Positions 16,868 to 26,120 of a stretch of 35,916 bases of DNA are shown here, one piece after another. The position numbers were made by a program, and so were the translations under genes. Source of the stretch: Burkholderiales bacterium (GTDB taxonomy: Bacteria > Pseudomonadota > Gammaproteobacteria > Burkholderiales > SG8-39). Position 1 is the first letter of the stretch. Each line of letters opens with the position of its first letter. The notes under the pieces are model-generated. The model saw only the letters and a program-made list of their open reading frames with translations, had not been told where the DNA came from and did no database searches. Where the stretch lies: assembly GCA_017880775.1 (NCBI GenBank), contig JADGRQ010000003.1:184110-220025 (forward strand). Direction: 5' to 3'.

Positions 16868-18055
16868 GTGGCGACCGCGCGCATCGCGCTTAACCGGCCC
16901 GGTGGCATCCGGTTCGAGGCGCTGCCGCCGCTTTCGCTGTACGTGCACATACCGTGGTGCGTACGCAAATGCCCTTACTGTGATTTCAATTCCCATGAGC
17001 GCGGCGGGATCCTCCCTGAGGAGGACTACTGCGCGGCGCTGATCGCGGATCTGGAGGGCGCGTTGCCCGACATGTGGGGGCGCAGGGTGTACAGCGTATT
17101 CTTCGGTGGCGGCACGCCCAGCCTGTTCTCGGCACGCTCGATCGACGCCCTGATCTCGGCGTTTCGCGCACGGCTGCAGCTCTCGAGCGACGCCGAGATC
17201 ACGCTGGAAGCGAATCCGGGGACTTTCGAGGCCGAGAAGTTCCATGATTTCCGCGCCGCAGGCGTCAACCGCCTGTCGATCGGCGTGCAGAGTTTCAACG
17301 ATGCCAGGCTTGCGGCGCTCGGACGCATCCATTCTTCGGACGAGGCGCGGCGCGCGATCGAGGATGCGCTCGGCTGCTTCGGGCAGGTCAACATCGACCT
17401 GATGTATGCCCTGCCCGGACAGTCGCCTGAAGGTGCGCATGCCGACATCGCAGAGGCGGCGCGGCTGGGCACGCCGCACGTTTCCGCGTATCAGCTGAGC
17501 ATCGAGCCGAACACCGTGTTCCATAGCAAGCCGCCGAAGCTTCCGGCGCACGATGTTGCCGCGCAAATGCAGGAAGCAGTCGAGGCGACCCTGTCCGGGG
17601 CCGGTTACAGGCAGTACGAAACCTCCGCTTTTGCCCGGCCTGGAGCGCAGTGCCGGCATAACCTCAATTACTGGCAGTTTGGCGACTACCTCGGCATCGG
17701 TGCCGGCGCGCACGGCAAGCTGTCGTTTCCGGACCGCATCGAGCGTCACGCGAGGGCGAAGCAGCCGCGCGAGTACATGAGCCTGGCGGCGAGAGGCGCC
17801 TCGATCACCGAGCGGCGTGGCCTGAGCGCGAAGGAACTGCCGTTCGAATTCATGCTGAATGCGCTGCGCCTGGTCGAAGGCTTTCCTGCGGAATTGTTCC
17901 GCGCGCGCACCGGGCTCGAGCTGTCCGCCGCCGAAGCGCCGCTCGCTGCAGCGGAAGCACGTGGTCTGATCGAGCGCGGCCTGCATTCGATCCGCCCCAC
18001 CTTGCGCGGGCAACGCTTCCTGAACGACCTGCTGGAGCTGTTCCTGCCGGGTTAG
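16868..18055 (+). CDS. hemW: Heme chaperone HemW (radical SAM)
   Basis: HemW is a radical SAM protein related to HemN that binds and delivers heme. The GTG at 16868 gives 395 residues. The radical SAM cluster motif CVRKCPYC (Cx3CxxC) follows SLYVHIPW near residue 25. FFGGGTPSL and a later [18 protein letters not shown] are standard for the family. It closes the kinase-phosphatase-rph-rdgB run. Its TAG stop overlaps the TAA stop of trmB on the other strand by two bases, so the two genes converge with no spacer. Confidence 0.93.
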   Translation: MATARIALNRPGGIRFEALPPLSLYVHIPWCVRKCPYCDFNSHERGGILPEEDYCAALIADLEGALPDMWGRRVYSVFFGGGTPSLFSARSIDALISAFRARLQLSSDAEITLEANPGTFEAEKFHDFRAAGVNRLSIGVQSFNDARLAALGRIHSSDEARRAIEDALGCFGQVNIDLMYALPGQSPEGAHADIAEAARLGTPHVSAYQLSIEPNTVFHSKPPKLPAHDVAAQMQEAVEATLSGAGYRQYETSAFARPGAQCRHNLNYWQFGDYLGIGAGAHGKLSFPDRIERHARAKQPREYMSLAARGASITERRGLSAKELPFEFMLNALRLVEGFPAELFRARTGLELSAAEAPLAAAEARGLIERGLHSIRPTLRGQRFLNDLLELFLPG

Positions 18056-18726
18056 CTGCGCAGGAAAATCAGGTCGCGCACCGGATGCCCAAGCTTTAGG
18101 CCGCGCGCTTCGAACTTGGTGAGCGGGCGGTAGGCCGGTCGTTCGATGTAGCCGTGGGCGGCGTTGCGCAGCAGCGGTTCCCCGGATAGCACGGCGAGCA
18201 TCTGTTCGGCGTATTCCTCCCAGTCGGTCGCAAGATGCACATACCCGCCAGGTTTGAGCTTGCGCGCCATCAGTGCACCGAACCGCGGTTGGATGAGCCG
18301 CCGTTTGTGGTGGCGCTTCTTCGGCCACGGATCCGGGAAGAAGAGATGGATGCCCGCGAGCTGTCCGTCCGGGATCATCTGCTCGAGCACCTCGCTGGCA
18401 TCGTGGCGTATTACCCGCAGGTTCGTGAGCGCGAGTTCGGCGATTCTCTTCAGCAGGCTCCCGACCCCGGGCCCATGCACCTCGACGGCGATGAAATCGG
18501 TTTCGGTCCTGGCCTGGGCGATCGTGGCGGTGGTTTCGCCCATGCCCGAGCCGATCTCGAGCACCAGCGGAGCGCTGCGGCCGAAGATCCTCACCGCATC
18601 GATCGGTCGTTCATCGTAGGCGATTCCGTACCGCGGCAGCAACTCCACCAACGCGCGTTCCTGCGCAGGCGAGATGCGCCCCTGCCGCAGCACGTAGCTG
18701 CGCACCGGGCGCTGGAGCGTGTTCAC
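18052..18726 (-). CDS. trmB: tRNA (guanine-N7-)-methyltransferase TrmB
   Basis: TrmB makes m7G46 in tRNA with S-adenosylmethionine. From the GTG at 18726 the protein has 224 residues. It has the SAM-binding motif [15 protein letters not shown], the family motif [16 protein letters not shown], and [12 protein letters not shown] near the end. The frame is open far upstream through thiG, but only the part after GTG 18726 is homologous. It lies 14 bases downstream of thiG, the usual thiS-thiG-trmB arrangement in betaproteobacteria. Confidence 0.94.
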   Translation of the reverse strand: MNTLQRPVRSYVLRQGRISPAQERALVELLPRYGIAYDERPIDAVRIFGRSAPLVLEIGSGMGETTATIAQARTETDFIAVEVHGPGVGSLLKRIAELALTNLRVIRHDASEVLEQMIPDGQLAGIHLFFPDPWPKKRHHKRRLIQPRFGALMARKLKPGGYVHLATDWEEYAEQMLAVLSGEPLLRNAAHGYIERPAYRPLTKFEARGLKLGHPVRDLIFLRS

Positions 18727-18740
18727 TGCAAATGGCGGAC

Positions 18741-19550
18741 TCAGGCCGCCTTGGTGTTCTGCGCGGACGAGATCAGGCCTTCGATCGGCGAAGATGGCGC
18801 GGCGGTGTAGAACTTCTTCGGCATGCGTCCGGCGAGGTAGGCTTCGCGCCCCGCTTCGACCGCCTTCTTCATCGCGCGCGCCATCAGAATCGGATCCCTG
18901 GCCGCGGCGATCGCGGTGTTCATCAGCACGCCGTCGCAGCCGAGTTCCATTGCGATTGCCGCGTCGGACGCGGTTCCCACTCCGGCGTCCACCAGCACCG
19001 GCAGCGCAACCCGTTCGATGATCAGTTGCAGGTTCCAGGGATTGAGGATTCCCATCCCCGAGCCGATCAGCGACGCGAGCGGCATGATCGCGACGCAGCC
19101 CGCGTCCTCGAGCATCTTTGCCTGTATCGGATCGTCCGAGCAGTACACCATCACCTTGAATCCATCGCCCACCAGCCGGCTGGCGGCCTTGAGCGTTTCG
19201 GGCATGTTCGGGTACAGGGACTGCGGATCTCCCAGCACTTCGAGTTTCACCAGGTCGTGCCCGTCGAGCAGTTCGCGCGCAAGGCACAGCGTGCGCACCG
19301 CGTCGTCGGCGCTGTAGCAGCCGGCGGTGTTGGGCAGATAGGTGAAGCGCGACGGCGGAAGCGCATCGAGCAGGCTGGGCTCGTTCGGGTTCTGGCCGAT
19401 GTTGGTGCGGCGTATCGCCACCGTGACGATCTCCGCGCCCGAAGCCTCGATCGCGGCACGCGTCTGCGCGAAGTCCTTGTACTTTCCGGTGCCGACCAGC
19501 AGGCGCGAGGAAAAGGACTTGCCGGCGATGATGAGCGTGTCCGCAGCCAT
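18741..19550 (-). CDS. thiG: Thiazole synthase ThiG
   Basis: ThiG forms the thiazole ring of thiamine from deoxyxylulose phosphate, dehydroglycine and ThiS thiocarboxylate. The 269-residue TIM-barrel protein starts [20 protein letters not shown]. The imine-forming lysine is in LVKLEVLGD. The phosphate-binding end has [22 protein letters not shown] and [10 protein letters not shown] in sequence. The start is one base after the thiS stop. No ThiE, ThiO or ThiD is nearby. Confidence 0.96.
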   Translation of the reverse strand: MAADTLIIAGKSFSSRLLVGTGKYKDFAQTRAAIEASGAEIVTVAIRRTNIGQNPNEPSLLDALPPSRFTYLPNTAGCYSADDAVRTLCLARELLDGHDLVKLEVLGDPQSLYPNMPETLKAASRLVGDGFKVMVYCSDDPIQAKMLEDAGCVAIMPLASLIGSGMGILNPWNLQLIIERVALPVLVDAGVGTASDAAIAMELGCDGVLMNTAIAAARDPILMARAMKKAVEAGREAYLAGRMPKKFYTAAPSSPIEGLISSAQNTKAA

Positions 19551-19551
19551 G

Positions 19552-19755
19552 TCAGCCGCCGCCCACCGCAACCACGATTTCCAGCCGGTCGCCGTCGGCG
19601 AGCCGGGTCGAGCGGTGTGCGCTCTTCGGCACGATTTCGCCGTTGCGCTCGATGGCGACTTTCTTGCCGGCGAGCGCAAGCCGCTCGACGAGCTGTGCGA
19701 TGTCGAGCGCTTCCGCGAAGCGATGGCTTGAGCCGTTGACGGTGACGTGGATCAT
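19552..19755 (-). CDS. thiS: Sulfur carrier protein ThiS
   Basis: ThiS is the ubiquitin-like carrier that delivers sulfur to ThiG. From the ATG at 19755 it has 67 residues, the normal length. It ends in the required Gly-Gly (AVGGG), whose last Gly becomes the thiocarboxylate. The frame also reaches a TTG at 19779, but the extra residues are not conserved. The ATG lies only 13 bases from the divergent TauE start, so there is no room for a TPP riboswitch between them. Confidence 0.93.
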   Translation of the reverse strand: MIHVTVNGSSHRFAEALDIAQLVERLALAGKKVAIERNGEIVPKSAHRSTRLADGDRLEIVVAVGGG

Positions 19756-19757
19756 GG

Positions 19758-19764
19758 AAGGAGG
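19758..19764 (+). promoter_or_regulatory. Ribosome binding site deciding the TauE start
   Basis: AAGGAGG is a near-perfect Shine-Dalgarno sequence, four bases before ATG 19769 and seven before ATG 19772. It supports this start over the ATG at 19808, which has none. Confidence 0.7.
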
Positions 19765-19768
19765 ATTT

Positions 19769-20557
19769 ATGATGGCCAAATTCTACCCCGCGCAGAGCCT
19801 CCGACCAATGCCGTGGATCCTCGATGCAGCAACTTTCGCCATGGTCGCAGTTGCTGCTTTCCTCTCTTCAATCGTAGGCGGGGTGGGAGGGTTCGGTACC
19901 GGCATCATCCTGACCGCGCTGCTTGCGCCGATCCTCGGCTTCAAGGCCTTGGTGCCGGTGCTCGCGGTCGCCGGCGTGGTGATCAATGCGGGGCGATTCT
20001 GGTTCTACCGCAAGGCGGTCGATCTGCGGGCCGCGCGGCAGGTGTTCCTCGGCGCGGTTCCGGCGCTGTTCGCCGGCGTCTACGTCTACAGCCTGCTCGA
20101 TGCTCGCAGCATCGGCCTGCTGCTGGGGAGTTTCGTGCTCGCAGCGGTTCCGCTGCGCCACATGCTCACCCGGCGCGGGGTGCGGTTGCAGCCGGCGGGG
20201 CTGGTGGCCGGCGCGGGCGTGTTCGGACTGGTCTCCGGCGTCGCGAGCGGCACCGGCGTGATCCTGATATCGCTGCTGCTGGGCGCCGGGCTGGGCGGTA
20301 CTGCCGTGCTGGCGACCGATGCGCTGGTTACCATCGCGATCGACCTGATCAAGGTGCTGCTGTTCGGCGGGTTCGAGTTGCTCGACGCGTCGAGCGTCAC
20401 GCTCGGCCTTGCCATAGGGGCCATAACCATCCCGGGCAGCCGCGTTGCCGCGTGGCTGGTCGAACGTCTTGGCGCGCGGCTGCACGTCTTCGTAATGGAC
20501 GCGCTCATCATCGTCGGCGGCATGACCATGCTCTGGAGCGCGATAAGAGCGGGGTAG
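19769..20557 (+). CDS. TauE/SafE-family sulfite exporter-like permease
   Basis: This is a membrane protein of about 262 residues from the TauE/SafE (DUF81) family, whose members move sulfite, sulfoacetate or similar anions. Two repeats each begin with a glycine-rich motif: SSIVGGVGGFGTGII near residue 32 and FGLVSGVASGTGVILIS near 155. There are about eight hydrophobic segments. The start is taken as ATG 19769 (or 19772) because of the AAGGAGG just before. The open frame upstream to 19643 overlaps thiS and is a shadow. It faces the PrpF gene, with stops 22 bp apart. The substrate is unknown. Confidence 0.88.
   Translation: MMAKFYPAQSLRPMPWILDAATFAMVAVAAFLSSIVGGVGGFGTGIILTALLAPILGFKALVPVLAVAGVVINAGRFWFYRKAVDLRAARQVFLGAVPALFAGVYVYSLLDARSIGLLLGSFVLAAVPLRHMLTRRGVRLQPAGLVAGAGVFGLVSGVASGTGVILISLLLGAGLGGTAVLATDALVTIAIDLIKVLLFGGFELLDASSVTLGLAIGAITIPGSRVAAWLVERLGARLHVFVMDALIIVGGMTMLWSAIRAG
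19780..19808 (-). promoter_or_regulatory. Possible thiS-thiG-trmB promoter inside the TauE gene
   Basis: On the minus strand TTGGTC (19808-19803) and TAGAAT (19785-19780) are 17 bases apart, giving a predicted start near 19773 and a leader of about 18 bases. The -10 matches five of six positions, the -35 only three. It lies in the first codons of the divergent TauE gene. Confidence 0.4.
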
Positions 20558-20579
20558 GCGCACCAGTATCGTGATCACT

Positions 20580-21770
20580 TCATTCCGGCACGCACACCCA
20601 GCCTTCCATCAGTGTGCGCGCGCTGCGGCTGACGACAACGCGCGTGACGACCCATTCGTTGCCGCGCTGCTCGGTATGGGCGTCCACGTTCAATCTGCCG
20701 GATGGATGGCCGAAGCGCAACGTGCCGCGCGCCGTAGCGCATCGGGCGCCGCCGGCCGCTTCGTAAACCACGGTGCCGGGAATGCTCGCCGCCGCGCCGA
20801 GCGCCACCGCGCCGGTGCCCATCATCGCGTGGTGCAGTTTGCCCATCGACAATGCGCGCGCCAGCAGATCGACATCCTGCGCGGGCACCAGCTTGCCGCT
20901 CGAAGCCGTGTAAGGCGCGGGCGGCGCGACGAAGCAGAGCTTGGGCGTGTGCGGACGCTTCGCAGTCGCTTCCTCCGGGCTTGCGGCAAGACCCATCGCG
21001 ACGGCGCCCTGCGCGCGTACCGCCTCGCAGCGCGCGAGCAGCGCGGGATCGCAGTTGACGTCGTCCTGCAATTCCGTGCCGGTCAGGCCGAGCGCGCGAG
21101 CCTCGACGAAGATCGAGGCTATGCCCGCATTGATCAGCGTTGCGCGCAGTGTGCCTACGCCTGGTACCTCGAGCGCATCGACCACCCGTCCAGTCGGAAA
21201 CATGGCGCCACCCTGTTGGCCCTCCTCGGCGCCCGGATCGAGGAACTCGAGCCGCACTTCGGCAGCAGGGAACGCCACGCCGTCGAGCACGAATTCCCCG
21301 GTTTCTTCGACGGCACCGCTCTTCATCGGTACATGGGCGATGATCTTTTTGCCGATGTTGGCCTGCCAGATACGCACCTCGACGATACCGTCGGCGGACG
21401 CGCCCAGCAGGCCGCGCGCAATCGCGAACGGCCCGACCGCCGCGCTCAGGTTTCCGCAGTTGCCGCTCCAGTCGACCACGGGATCTTCGATCGCCACCGC
21501 GCCGAACAGGTAATCGACGTCGCAGCCGGGCCGTTCGCTCTTGTCGAGGATCACGACCTTGCTGGTACTGGACGTCGCCGCGCCCATGCCGTCGGTGTGT
21601 TTGGCGTATGCATCGGGGCTGCCGATCACCCGCAGCATCAGCGTATCGCGCGCGGGGCCGGGCTCGCGCGCCGCCGGCGGCAAATCCGCGCGCACGAAGA
21701 ATACGCCCTTGCTCGTGCCGCCCCGCATGTAAGCGGCACGGATTCGAAGTTGGGTCACGCCACCGCTCAA
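20580..21770 (-). CDS. PrpF-family isomerase (methylaconitate or oxalomesaconate type)
   Basis: This belongs to the PrpF family (DUF453), which includes 2-methylaconitate isomerase and 4-oxalomesaconate tautomerase. It has 396 residues from TTG 21770, or 392 from GTG 21758. Family motifs are clear: AAYMRGGTSKGVFF at the start, the active-site region SSTSKVVIL near 70, and SGNCGNLSAAVGP with the catalytic-type Cys near 105. The TTG overlaps the stop of the upstream binding-protein gene. There is no acnD or prpC nearby, so the propionate role is not supported. A dicarboxylate/aromatic-acid role, as for GalD-type enzymes, is possible but not shown. Confidence 0.85.
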   Translation of the reverse strand: MSGGVTQLRIRAAYMRGGTSKGVFFVRADLPPAAREPGPARDTLMLRVIGSPDAYAKHTDGMGAATSSTSKVVILDKSERPGCDVDYLFGAVAIEDPVVDWSGNCGNLSAAVGPFAIARGLLGASADGIVEVRIWQANIGKKIIAHVPMKSGAVEETGEFVLDGVAFPAAEVRLEFLDPGAEEGQQGGAMFPTGRVVDALEVPGVGTLRATLINAGIASIFVEARALGLTGTELQDDVNCDPALLARCEAVRAQGAVAMGLAASPEEATAKRPHTPKLCFVAPPAPYTASSGKLVPAQDVDLLARALSMGKLHHAMMGTGAVALGAAASIPGTVVYEAAGGARCATARGTLRFGHPSGRLNVDAHTEQRGNEWVVTRVVVSRSARTLMEGWVCVPE

Positions 21771-22738
21771 TCCATTTCGATCTTGGCGGTCCTGACCACC
21801 TTGCCCCAGCGCGCGGCCTCCGACTTGATCAGCGCCGCAAATTCCTCCGGCGTACCGCCGCCCGCCTCGTTGCCCTGGCTGGTGATGTAGTGCTTCATCT
21901 CCGGCTCCTGCAGCGCCTTGTTGGCCACCGCGTTCAGCTGCCTGACGAGGTCCGATGAGATGCCCTTGGGCGCGACGATGCCCTGCCAGTTCAGCACCTC
22001 GACGGCCGGATAGCCCGCCTCGCCCATTGTCGGCAACTCGGGCAGCAGCGGCGAGCGCGTCCGGCTGGTGATAGCAAGCGCACGCAACCTGCCGCCCTTC
22101 ACTGCGGGCATGGCGGAGTACATCTGCTCGAACATCATGGTCACCTGCCCGCCGAGCAGATCGGTCGCGCCGGCCGCACCGCTCTTGTACGGCGCATGGA
22201 TCATGTCGACGCCCGCGGTATTCTCGAATAGCGCGCCGCTCAGGTGATGCGTCCCGCCGATGCCGCCAGAGGCGTAGCTCAGCTTGCCCGGTGCGGCCTT
22301 CGCGGCGGCGACGATGTCGTTCACCGTCTTGTACGGCGAATCGTTGCGCACCATCAGGATCAGCGGCCCGCGCTCGATCAGCATGATCGGCACGATGTCG
22401 ACGAATGGATCGAAATTAAGCTTCTTGAACAGCGCGTGGTTGACCGCGAGCGGTGCGAAGTTGCCCAGTCCGATCGTGTAGCCGTCGGGTTTCGCGCGCG
22501 CGATCGCCTCCGTGCCGATGTTGCCGCCCGCGCCCGGCTTGTTGTCGACGATGATGGGCTGCTTGAGCATCGCGCTCATCACCTTGGCGATCTGGCGCGA
22601 GCGGGTGTCGCCGTTGCCGCCGGTGCCGTACGGGCAGATCCAGAAAATAGGCTTGCTCGGGTATTTGTCCTGTGCGAACAACAGGCGCGGCGCCGCGATG
22701 CCCAGTGTCGTAGCCTGCAGGAACGTTCTGCGCTTCAT
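21767..22738 (-). CDS. Bug-family (TctC) periplasmic binding protein
   Basis: This is a tripartite tricarboxylate transporter-type receptor of the Bug family, large in betaproteobacteria. The 323-residue protein starts at ATG 22738 after AAGGAGA. It has a signal sequence with a twin-arginine-like KRRTFLQ start and a cleavage site near FAQ. Family motifs: PIIVDNKPGAGGNIGTEAIA, KPDGYTIG, YASGGIGGTHHLSG and PTMGEAGYP in order. No tctA or tctB membrane genes are in the window, so it is an orphan receptor. It is transcribed ahead of the PrpF gene with overlapping ends, suggesting an organic acid ligand (inference). Confidence 0.93.
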   Translation of the reverse strand: MKRRTFLQATTLGIAAPRLLFAQDKYPSKPIFWICPYGTGGNGDTRSRQIAKVMSAMLKQPIIVDNKPGAGGNIGTEAIARAKPDGYTIGLGNFAPLAVNHALFKKLNFDPFVDIVPIMLIERGPLILMVRNDSPYKTVNDIVAAAKAAPGKLSYASGGIGGTHHLSGALFENTAGVDMIHAPYKSGAAGATDLLGGQVTMMFEQMYSAMPAVKGGRLRALAITSRTRSPLLPELPTMGEAGYPAVEVLNWQGIVAPKGISSDLVRQLNAVANKALQEPEMKHYITSQGNEAGGGTPEEFAALIKSEAARWGKVVRTAKIEMD

Positions 22739-22847
22739 CGGGTGTCTCCTTCGGGTTCTTTTCGGTCCCGCACTGTGCAACTGTAGCGCGCCGCGCGGAA
22801 ATGCGCATCTGCGCAGGCGGTGGAACCGTCGTAAAATCAATCCAGTC

Positions 22848-22921
22848 GCGGGTGTAGTTCAATGGCAGAACGGCAGCTTCCCAAGCTGCATACGAGGGTT
22901 CGATCCCCTTCACCCGCTCCA
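22848..22921 (+). tRNA. tRNA-Gly (anticodon CCC)
   Basis: The acceptor stem GCGGGTG/CACCCGC pairs perfectly. The D-arm has GTTCAATGGCAGAAC. The anticodon stem GCAGC/GCTGC encloses the loop TTCCCAA with anticodon CCC. The T-arm has GGGTTCGATCCCC, and CCA is encoded at 22919-22921. Total length is 74 bases. A TAAAAT box at 22832-22837 may be its -10, with no clear -35. Confidence 0.95.
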
Positions 22922-22939
22922 GACAACCACGCGCGCGAG

Positions 22940-23860
22940 ATGCCCGTAACCTTCGACGGCAAACTGGTGGTCGCGATTTCCTCGCGGGCGCTGTTCGGCT
23001 TCGAGGAGGAGAACCGTGTGTTCGAGGAGCAGGGCGAGCGCGCCTACATCGAGTTGCAGCTCTCCCGGCTCGATGTCCCGGCAAAGCGCGGCGTTGCCTT
23101 CCCGCTGGTCAACAAGCTGCTGGCTTTCAATACCGCGGATGCGCAACGCGTCGAGGTGGTGATCCTTTCCAAAAACGACCCGGTCAGCGGAATGCGCGTG
23201 TTCCGCTCCGCCGACCAGGAGGGCCTGAAGCTCTTGCGCGGGGTGTTTACGCGCGGGCGCAGTCCCTACCAGTACCTCGCGGCGTTGCAGGCGAACCTGT
23301 TTCTTTCGGCGAACGAGAACGATGTTGCGAGTGCGCTGCAGGACGGATTTCCCGCCGCGCGCGTTTTCCCCGAGTCGGCAAAAACCGCCGAGCGTCACGC
23401 GAACGAGGTGCGCATCGCGTTCGACGGCGACGCGGTGCTGTTCTCCGACGAGGCCGAACGGGTGTTCCAGTCCGAAGGCCTCGACGCGTTCCACGAGCAC
23501 GAGATCAAGCACGCCCTGAACCCGCTGCCGCCGGGGCCGTTCAAGCCGCTGCTGGAGGCTCTGCACCGGCTGCAGAGCGCGGGCGCCGAGGCCCCGATGA
23601 AGCTTCGGACGGCCCTGGTCACCGCGCGCAGCGCGCCGGCGCACGAGCGCGCGGTCAGGACCCTGATGCAATGGAACATCCAGGTCGACGAGGCGATGTT
23701 CCTAGGCGGCCTCGACAAGGGCGAATTTCTCAAGACCTTCGAGCCGGATTTTTTCTTCGATGACCAGCAGGGGCATGTGGATTCGGCGCGGCGCCACGTG
23801 GCGACCGGGCATGTGCTTTCCGGTGTGAGCAATCCGAAACGTGGAGGCCGTCCGGCATGA
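22940..23860 (+). CDS. Cytosolic 5'-nucleotidase (cN-I-like)
   Basis: This 306-residue protein matches the 5'-nucleotidase family related to eukaryotic cytosolic 5'-nucleotidase I, which dephosphorylates nucleoside monophosphates. Visible family features are LVVAISSRALFGFEEEN at the N-terminus, FPLVNKLLAFN, VVILSKNDP, the core motif RIAFDGDAVLFSDEAERV (HAD-type DxD, near residues 157-174) and FLGGLDKGEFLKTFEPDFFFDDQ near 250-275. The ATG at 22940 lies 18 bases after the tRNA-Gly end; the open frame before it overlaps the tRNA. Its stop overlaps the AsmA start. Substrate preference is not evident. Confidence 0.85.
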   Translation: MPVTFDGKLVVAISSRALFGFEEENRVFEEQGERAYIELQLSRLDVPAKRGVAFPLVNKLLAFNTADAQRVEVVILSKNDPVSGMRVFRSADQEGLKLLRGVFTRGRSPYQYLAALQANLFLSANENDVASALQDGFPAARVFPESAKTAERHANEVRIAFDGDAVLFSDEAERVFQSEGLDAFHEHEIKHALNPLPPGPFKPLLEALHRLQSAGAEAPMKLRTALVTARSAPAHERAVRTLMQWNIQVDEAMFLGGLDKGEFLKTFEPDFFFDDQQGHVDSARRHVATGHVLSGVSNPKRGGRPA

Positions 23861-26109
23861 AGGCATTTAAGTATCTCGCGATTGGCGTCGGCGGCCTGGC
23901 CATCCTCGCGATCATCGCGGCCGTTGCCGCGGCCATGCTGTTCGACCCGAACAAGTACAAAGGCGAGGTCGAGCGCGTGGTGAAGGAACAGAAAAACCGG
24001 ACACTGAAAATCGAAGGCGATCTCAAGCTCGCGTTCTGGCCAAACCTCGGTGCGTCGCTCGGCAAGGCATCGCTGTCGGAGCGTGCGTCCAGCGTCGAGT
24101 TCGCCTCGCTCGAATCCGCGCATGTCTCGGTAGCGCTGATGCCCTTGCTGCGCGGCGAAGCGGTGGTGGACGCAGTGAGCCTTGCCGGCCTGCGCGCGAA
24201 CGTCGTGAAAGGCAAGGACGGCAAGTTCAATTTTGACGATCTGATCGAAAGCAAGGCCGCGGCGAAACCCGCGGCGAAGCCTGAGCCCGGCAAGGAGGTC
24301 AGGTTTGACATCTCGAGCGTGCGCATCGAGCGCGCGAACCTGGCCTACCGCGATGCGGCGAGCGGCCAGGAACTGGCGATCGCAGATTTCAACCTGCGCA
24401 CCGGCCGGATCGCCGATAACGTGCCGGGCAAGCTCGAGCTGTCCGCGAGCGCGAAGGGAAAGAACCCGGCGCTGGATGCGCGAGTCGAGCTTTCGGGCGG
24501 CTATGTCTTCAACCTCGAGCGCAAGTCGTTCGCGCTTTCCGGACTCAATGCGAAGCTGAGCGGAACGGCGTTCGGCGTGAGCGGATTGGATTTCGTTGCC
24601 AAGGGAGACCTCGCCAGCGATCCCGCAAGAGGCGAGTTGAGCGCGTCCGGACTCGAGGTGAAGGCGAAAGGGGTACTGGGCAAGGACGCTTTTGAGGCCA
24701 AAATCACGGCGCCCAAGCTTGCGATTGCAAGCGACAAGGCGAGCGGCTCGGCAGTTACGGCGGAACTGACGCTCAAGGGGACGCAGCAGACGGCCAATGC
24801 GCGCTTCAAGCTCTCGGGCGTGGAGGGCTCGGCCAAGTCGCTCAGCATTGCGACTCTGTCGCTCGATTTCGATGCGTCCGTCTCGGGCAACAGCGCCCAG
24901 GGGACGCTGTCTTCGCCGCTGAAGGGAAATCTCGAGGCACGGCGCTTCGAGCTTCCCAAAATGGTCGCGAGCATCACCGTCGCCAGCCCGCAGATGCCGC
25001 AGAAAACCGTGACCCTCCCGATCTCCGGTGCGGTTCGCGCGGACCTTGCCAAGGAAAGCGTGGCTGCCGAACTCGGGTCGAAATTCGACGCGAGCACGGT
25101 GCAGGCGAAGCTCGAAGTGACCCGGTTCGACCCTCCGTCCTACAGCTTCGACGTCAACATCGACCGGCTCAATCTCGACCGCTATCTCCCGCCGAAAACG
25201 GAAGGGTCGAAATCGCACGCAAAGGGCGATGCGCCGGTCGACCTGTCCGGGCTCAATGGCCTCACCGCCGCCGGCCACATCCAGATCGGCGCGTTCCAGG
25301 TCGAGCGCGTCAAGCTTTCGAACCTGAAGGCCGACGTCCGCGCGGCGAACGGCTTGCTGCAGGTCAGCCCGCATACGGCGAACCTGTACGAAGGCTCGCT
25401 CGCTGGCGCTCTTGCGCTGAACGCGAATGGCAACCAGATTGCGCTCAAGGAGACATTGACCACCGTCGCGATCGGTCCCCTGCTCAGGGACCTGGCGGAA
25501 CGCGACGCCCTGGAGGGGCATGGCAGCGTCGTGCTCGACGTGAGCGCCTCCGGGACGAGCGTGAACGCGATGAAAAAGACGCTCGCCGGGTCGGCGCGCC
25601 TGCAGCTCAAGGACGGCGCGGTCAAGGGGATCAATCTTGCCGAGACGCTGCGCAAAGCGAAATCGGCGATAGGCTCGAAGTCGGCCCAGCAGCAGGGCGC
25701 GGACAAGTCGCAGAAGACCGATTTCTCCGAGATGAGCGCGAGCTTCGCGATCAAGGGCGGCGTTGCGCACAACGAGGATCTCAATGTCAAGGCGCCCCTG
25801 TTCCGTCTTGCCGGCGCAGGCGACATCGATGTCGGCCGCTCCACCCTCAATTACCTTGCCAAGGCCTCGGTGGTCGCGACTTCCAAAGGGCAGGGCGGTG
25901 CGGAGCTCGGCAATCTGGCCGGCCTCACCATACCGGTCAAGCTGACCGGGCCGTTCGAATCACCGAAATATGAGATCGACTACGGCGCCATCGCCGCCGA
26001 CCTCGCCAAGTCGCGCGTCACCGAAGCGATCACGGAAAAGCTCGGCGGCAAGGCTGGAGCGCCGGGTGGCAAGACTGTCGACAAGCTGCGCGGCCTGTTT
26101 GGACGATAG
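23857..26109 (+). CDS. AsmA-family envelope protein
   Basis: AsmA-like proteins are large inner-membrane-anchored periplasmic proteins linked to phospholipid movement to the outer membrane. The 750-residue protein has an N-terminal membrane helix (about 6-28) and then DPNKYKGEVERVVKEQ. It shows the family's repeated beta-strand architecture and a conserved C-terminal region (KDGAVKGINLAETLRKAK, FSEMSASFAIKGGVAHNEDL) near 590-660. The last 100 residues include GPFESPKYEIDYGAIAADLAK. Lysine and alanine are frequent. It overlaps the nucleotidase stop by four bases and converges with the ABC operon 11 bp on. Confidence 0.9.
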   Translation: MKAFKYLAIGVGGLAILAIIAAVAAAMLFDPNKYKGEVERVVKEQKNRTLKIEGDLKLAFWPNLGASLGKASLSERASSVEFASLESAHVSVALMPLLRGEAVVDAVSLAGLRANVVKGKDGKFNFDDLIESKAAAKPAAKPEPGKEVRFDISSVRIERANLAYRDAASGQELAIADFNLRTGRIADNVPGKLELSASAKGKNPALDARVELSGGYVFNLERKSFALSGLNAKLSGTAFGVSGLDFVAKGDLASDPARGELSASGLEVKAKGVLGKDAFEAKITAPKLAIASDKASGSAVTAELTLKGTQQTANARFKLSGVEGSAKSLSIATLSLDFDASVSGNSAQGTLSSPLKGNLEARRFELPKMVASITVASPQMPQKTVTLPISGAVRADLAKESVAAELGSKFDASTVQAKLEVTRFDPPSYSFDVNIDRLNLDRYLPPKTEGSKSHAKGDAPVDLSGLNGLTAAGHIQIGAFQVERVKLSNLKADVRAANGLLQVSPHTANLYEGSLAGALALNANGNQIALKETLTTVAIGPLLRDLAERDALEGHGSVVLDVSASGTSVNAMKKTLAGSARLQLKDGAVKGINLAETLRKAKSAIGSKSAQQQGADKSQKTDFSEMSASFAIKGGVAHNEDLNVKAPLFRLAGAGDIDVGRSTLNYLAKASVVATSKGQGGAELGNLAGLTIPVKLTGPFESPKYEIDYGAIAADLAKSRVTEAITEKLGGKAGAPGGKTVDKLRGLFGR

Positions 26110-26120
26110 ATTCGCGGACG

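Noticed and set aside
19756-19830. TPP riboswitch upstream of thiS
   Set aside because: The space before thiS is only 13 bp to the next gene and I see no THI-box-like conserved sequence.
23395-25770. 791-codon open frame on the minus strand opposite the AsmA-family gene
   Set aside because: Shadow frame; the AsmA-family protein on the plus strand has a proper anchor and conserved end, while this translation resembles no family.
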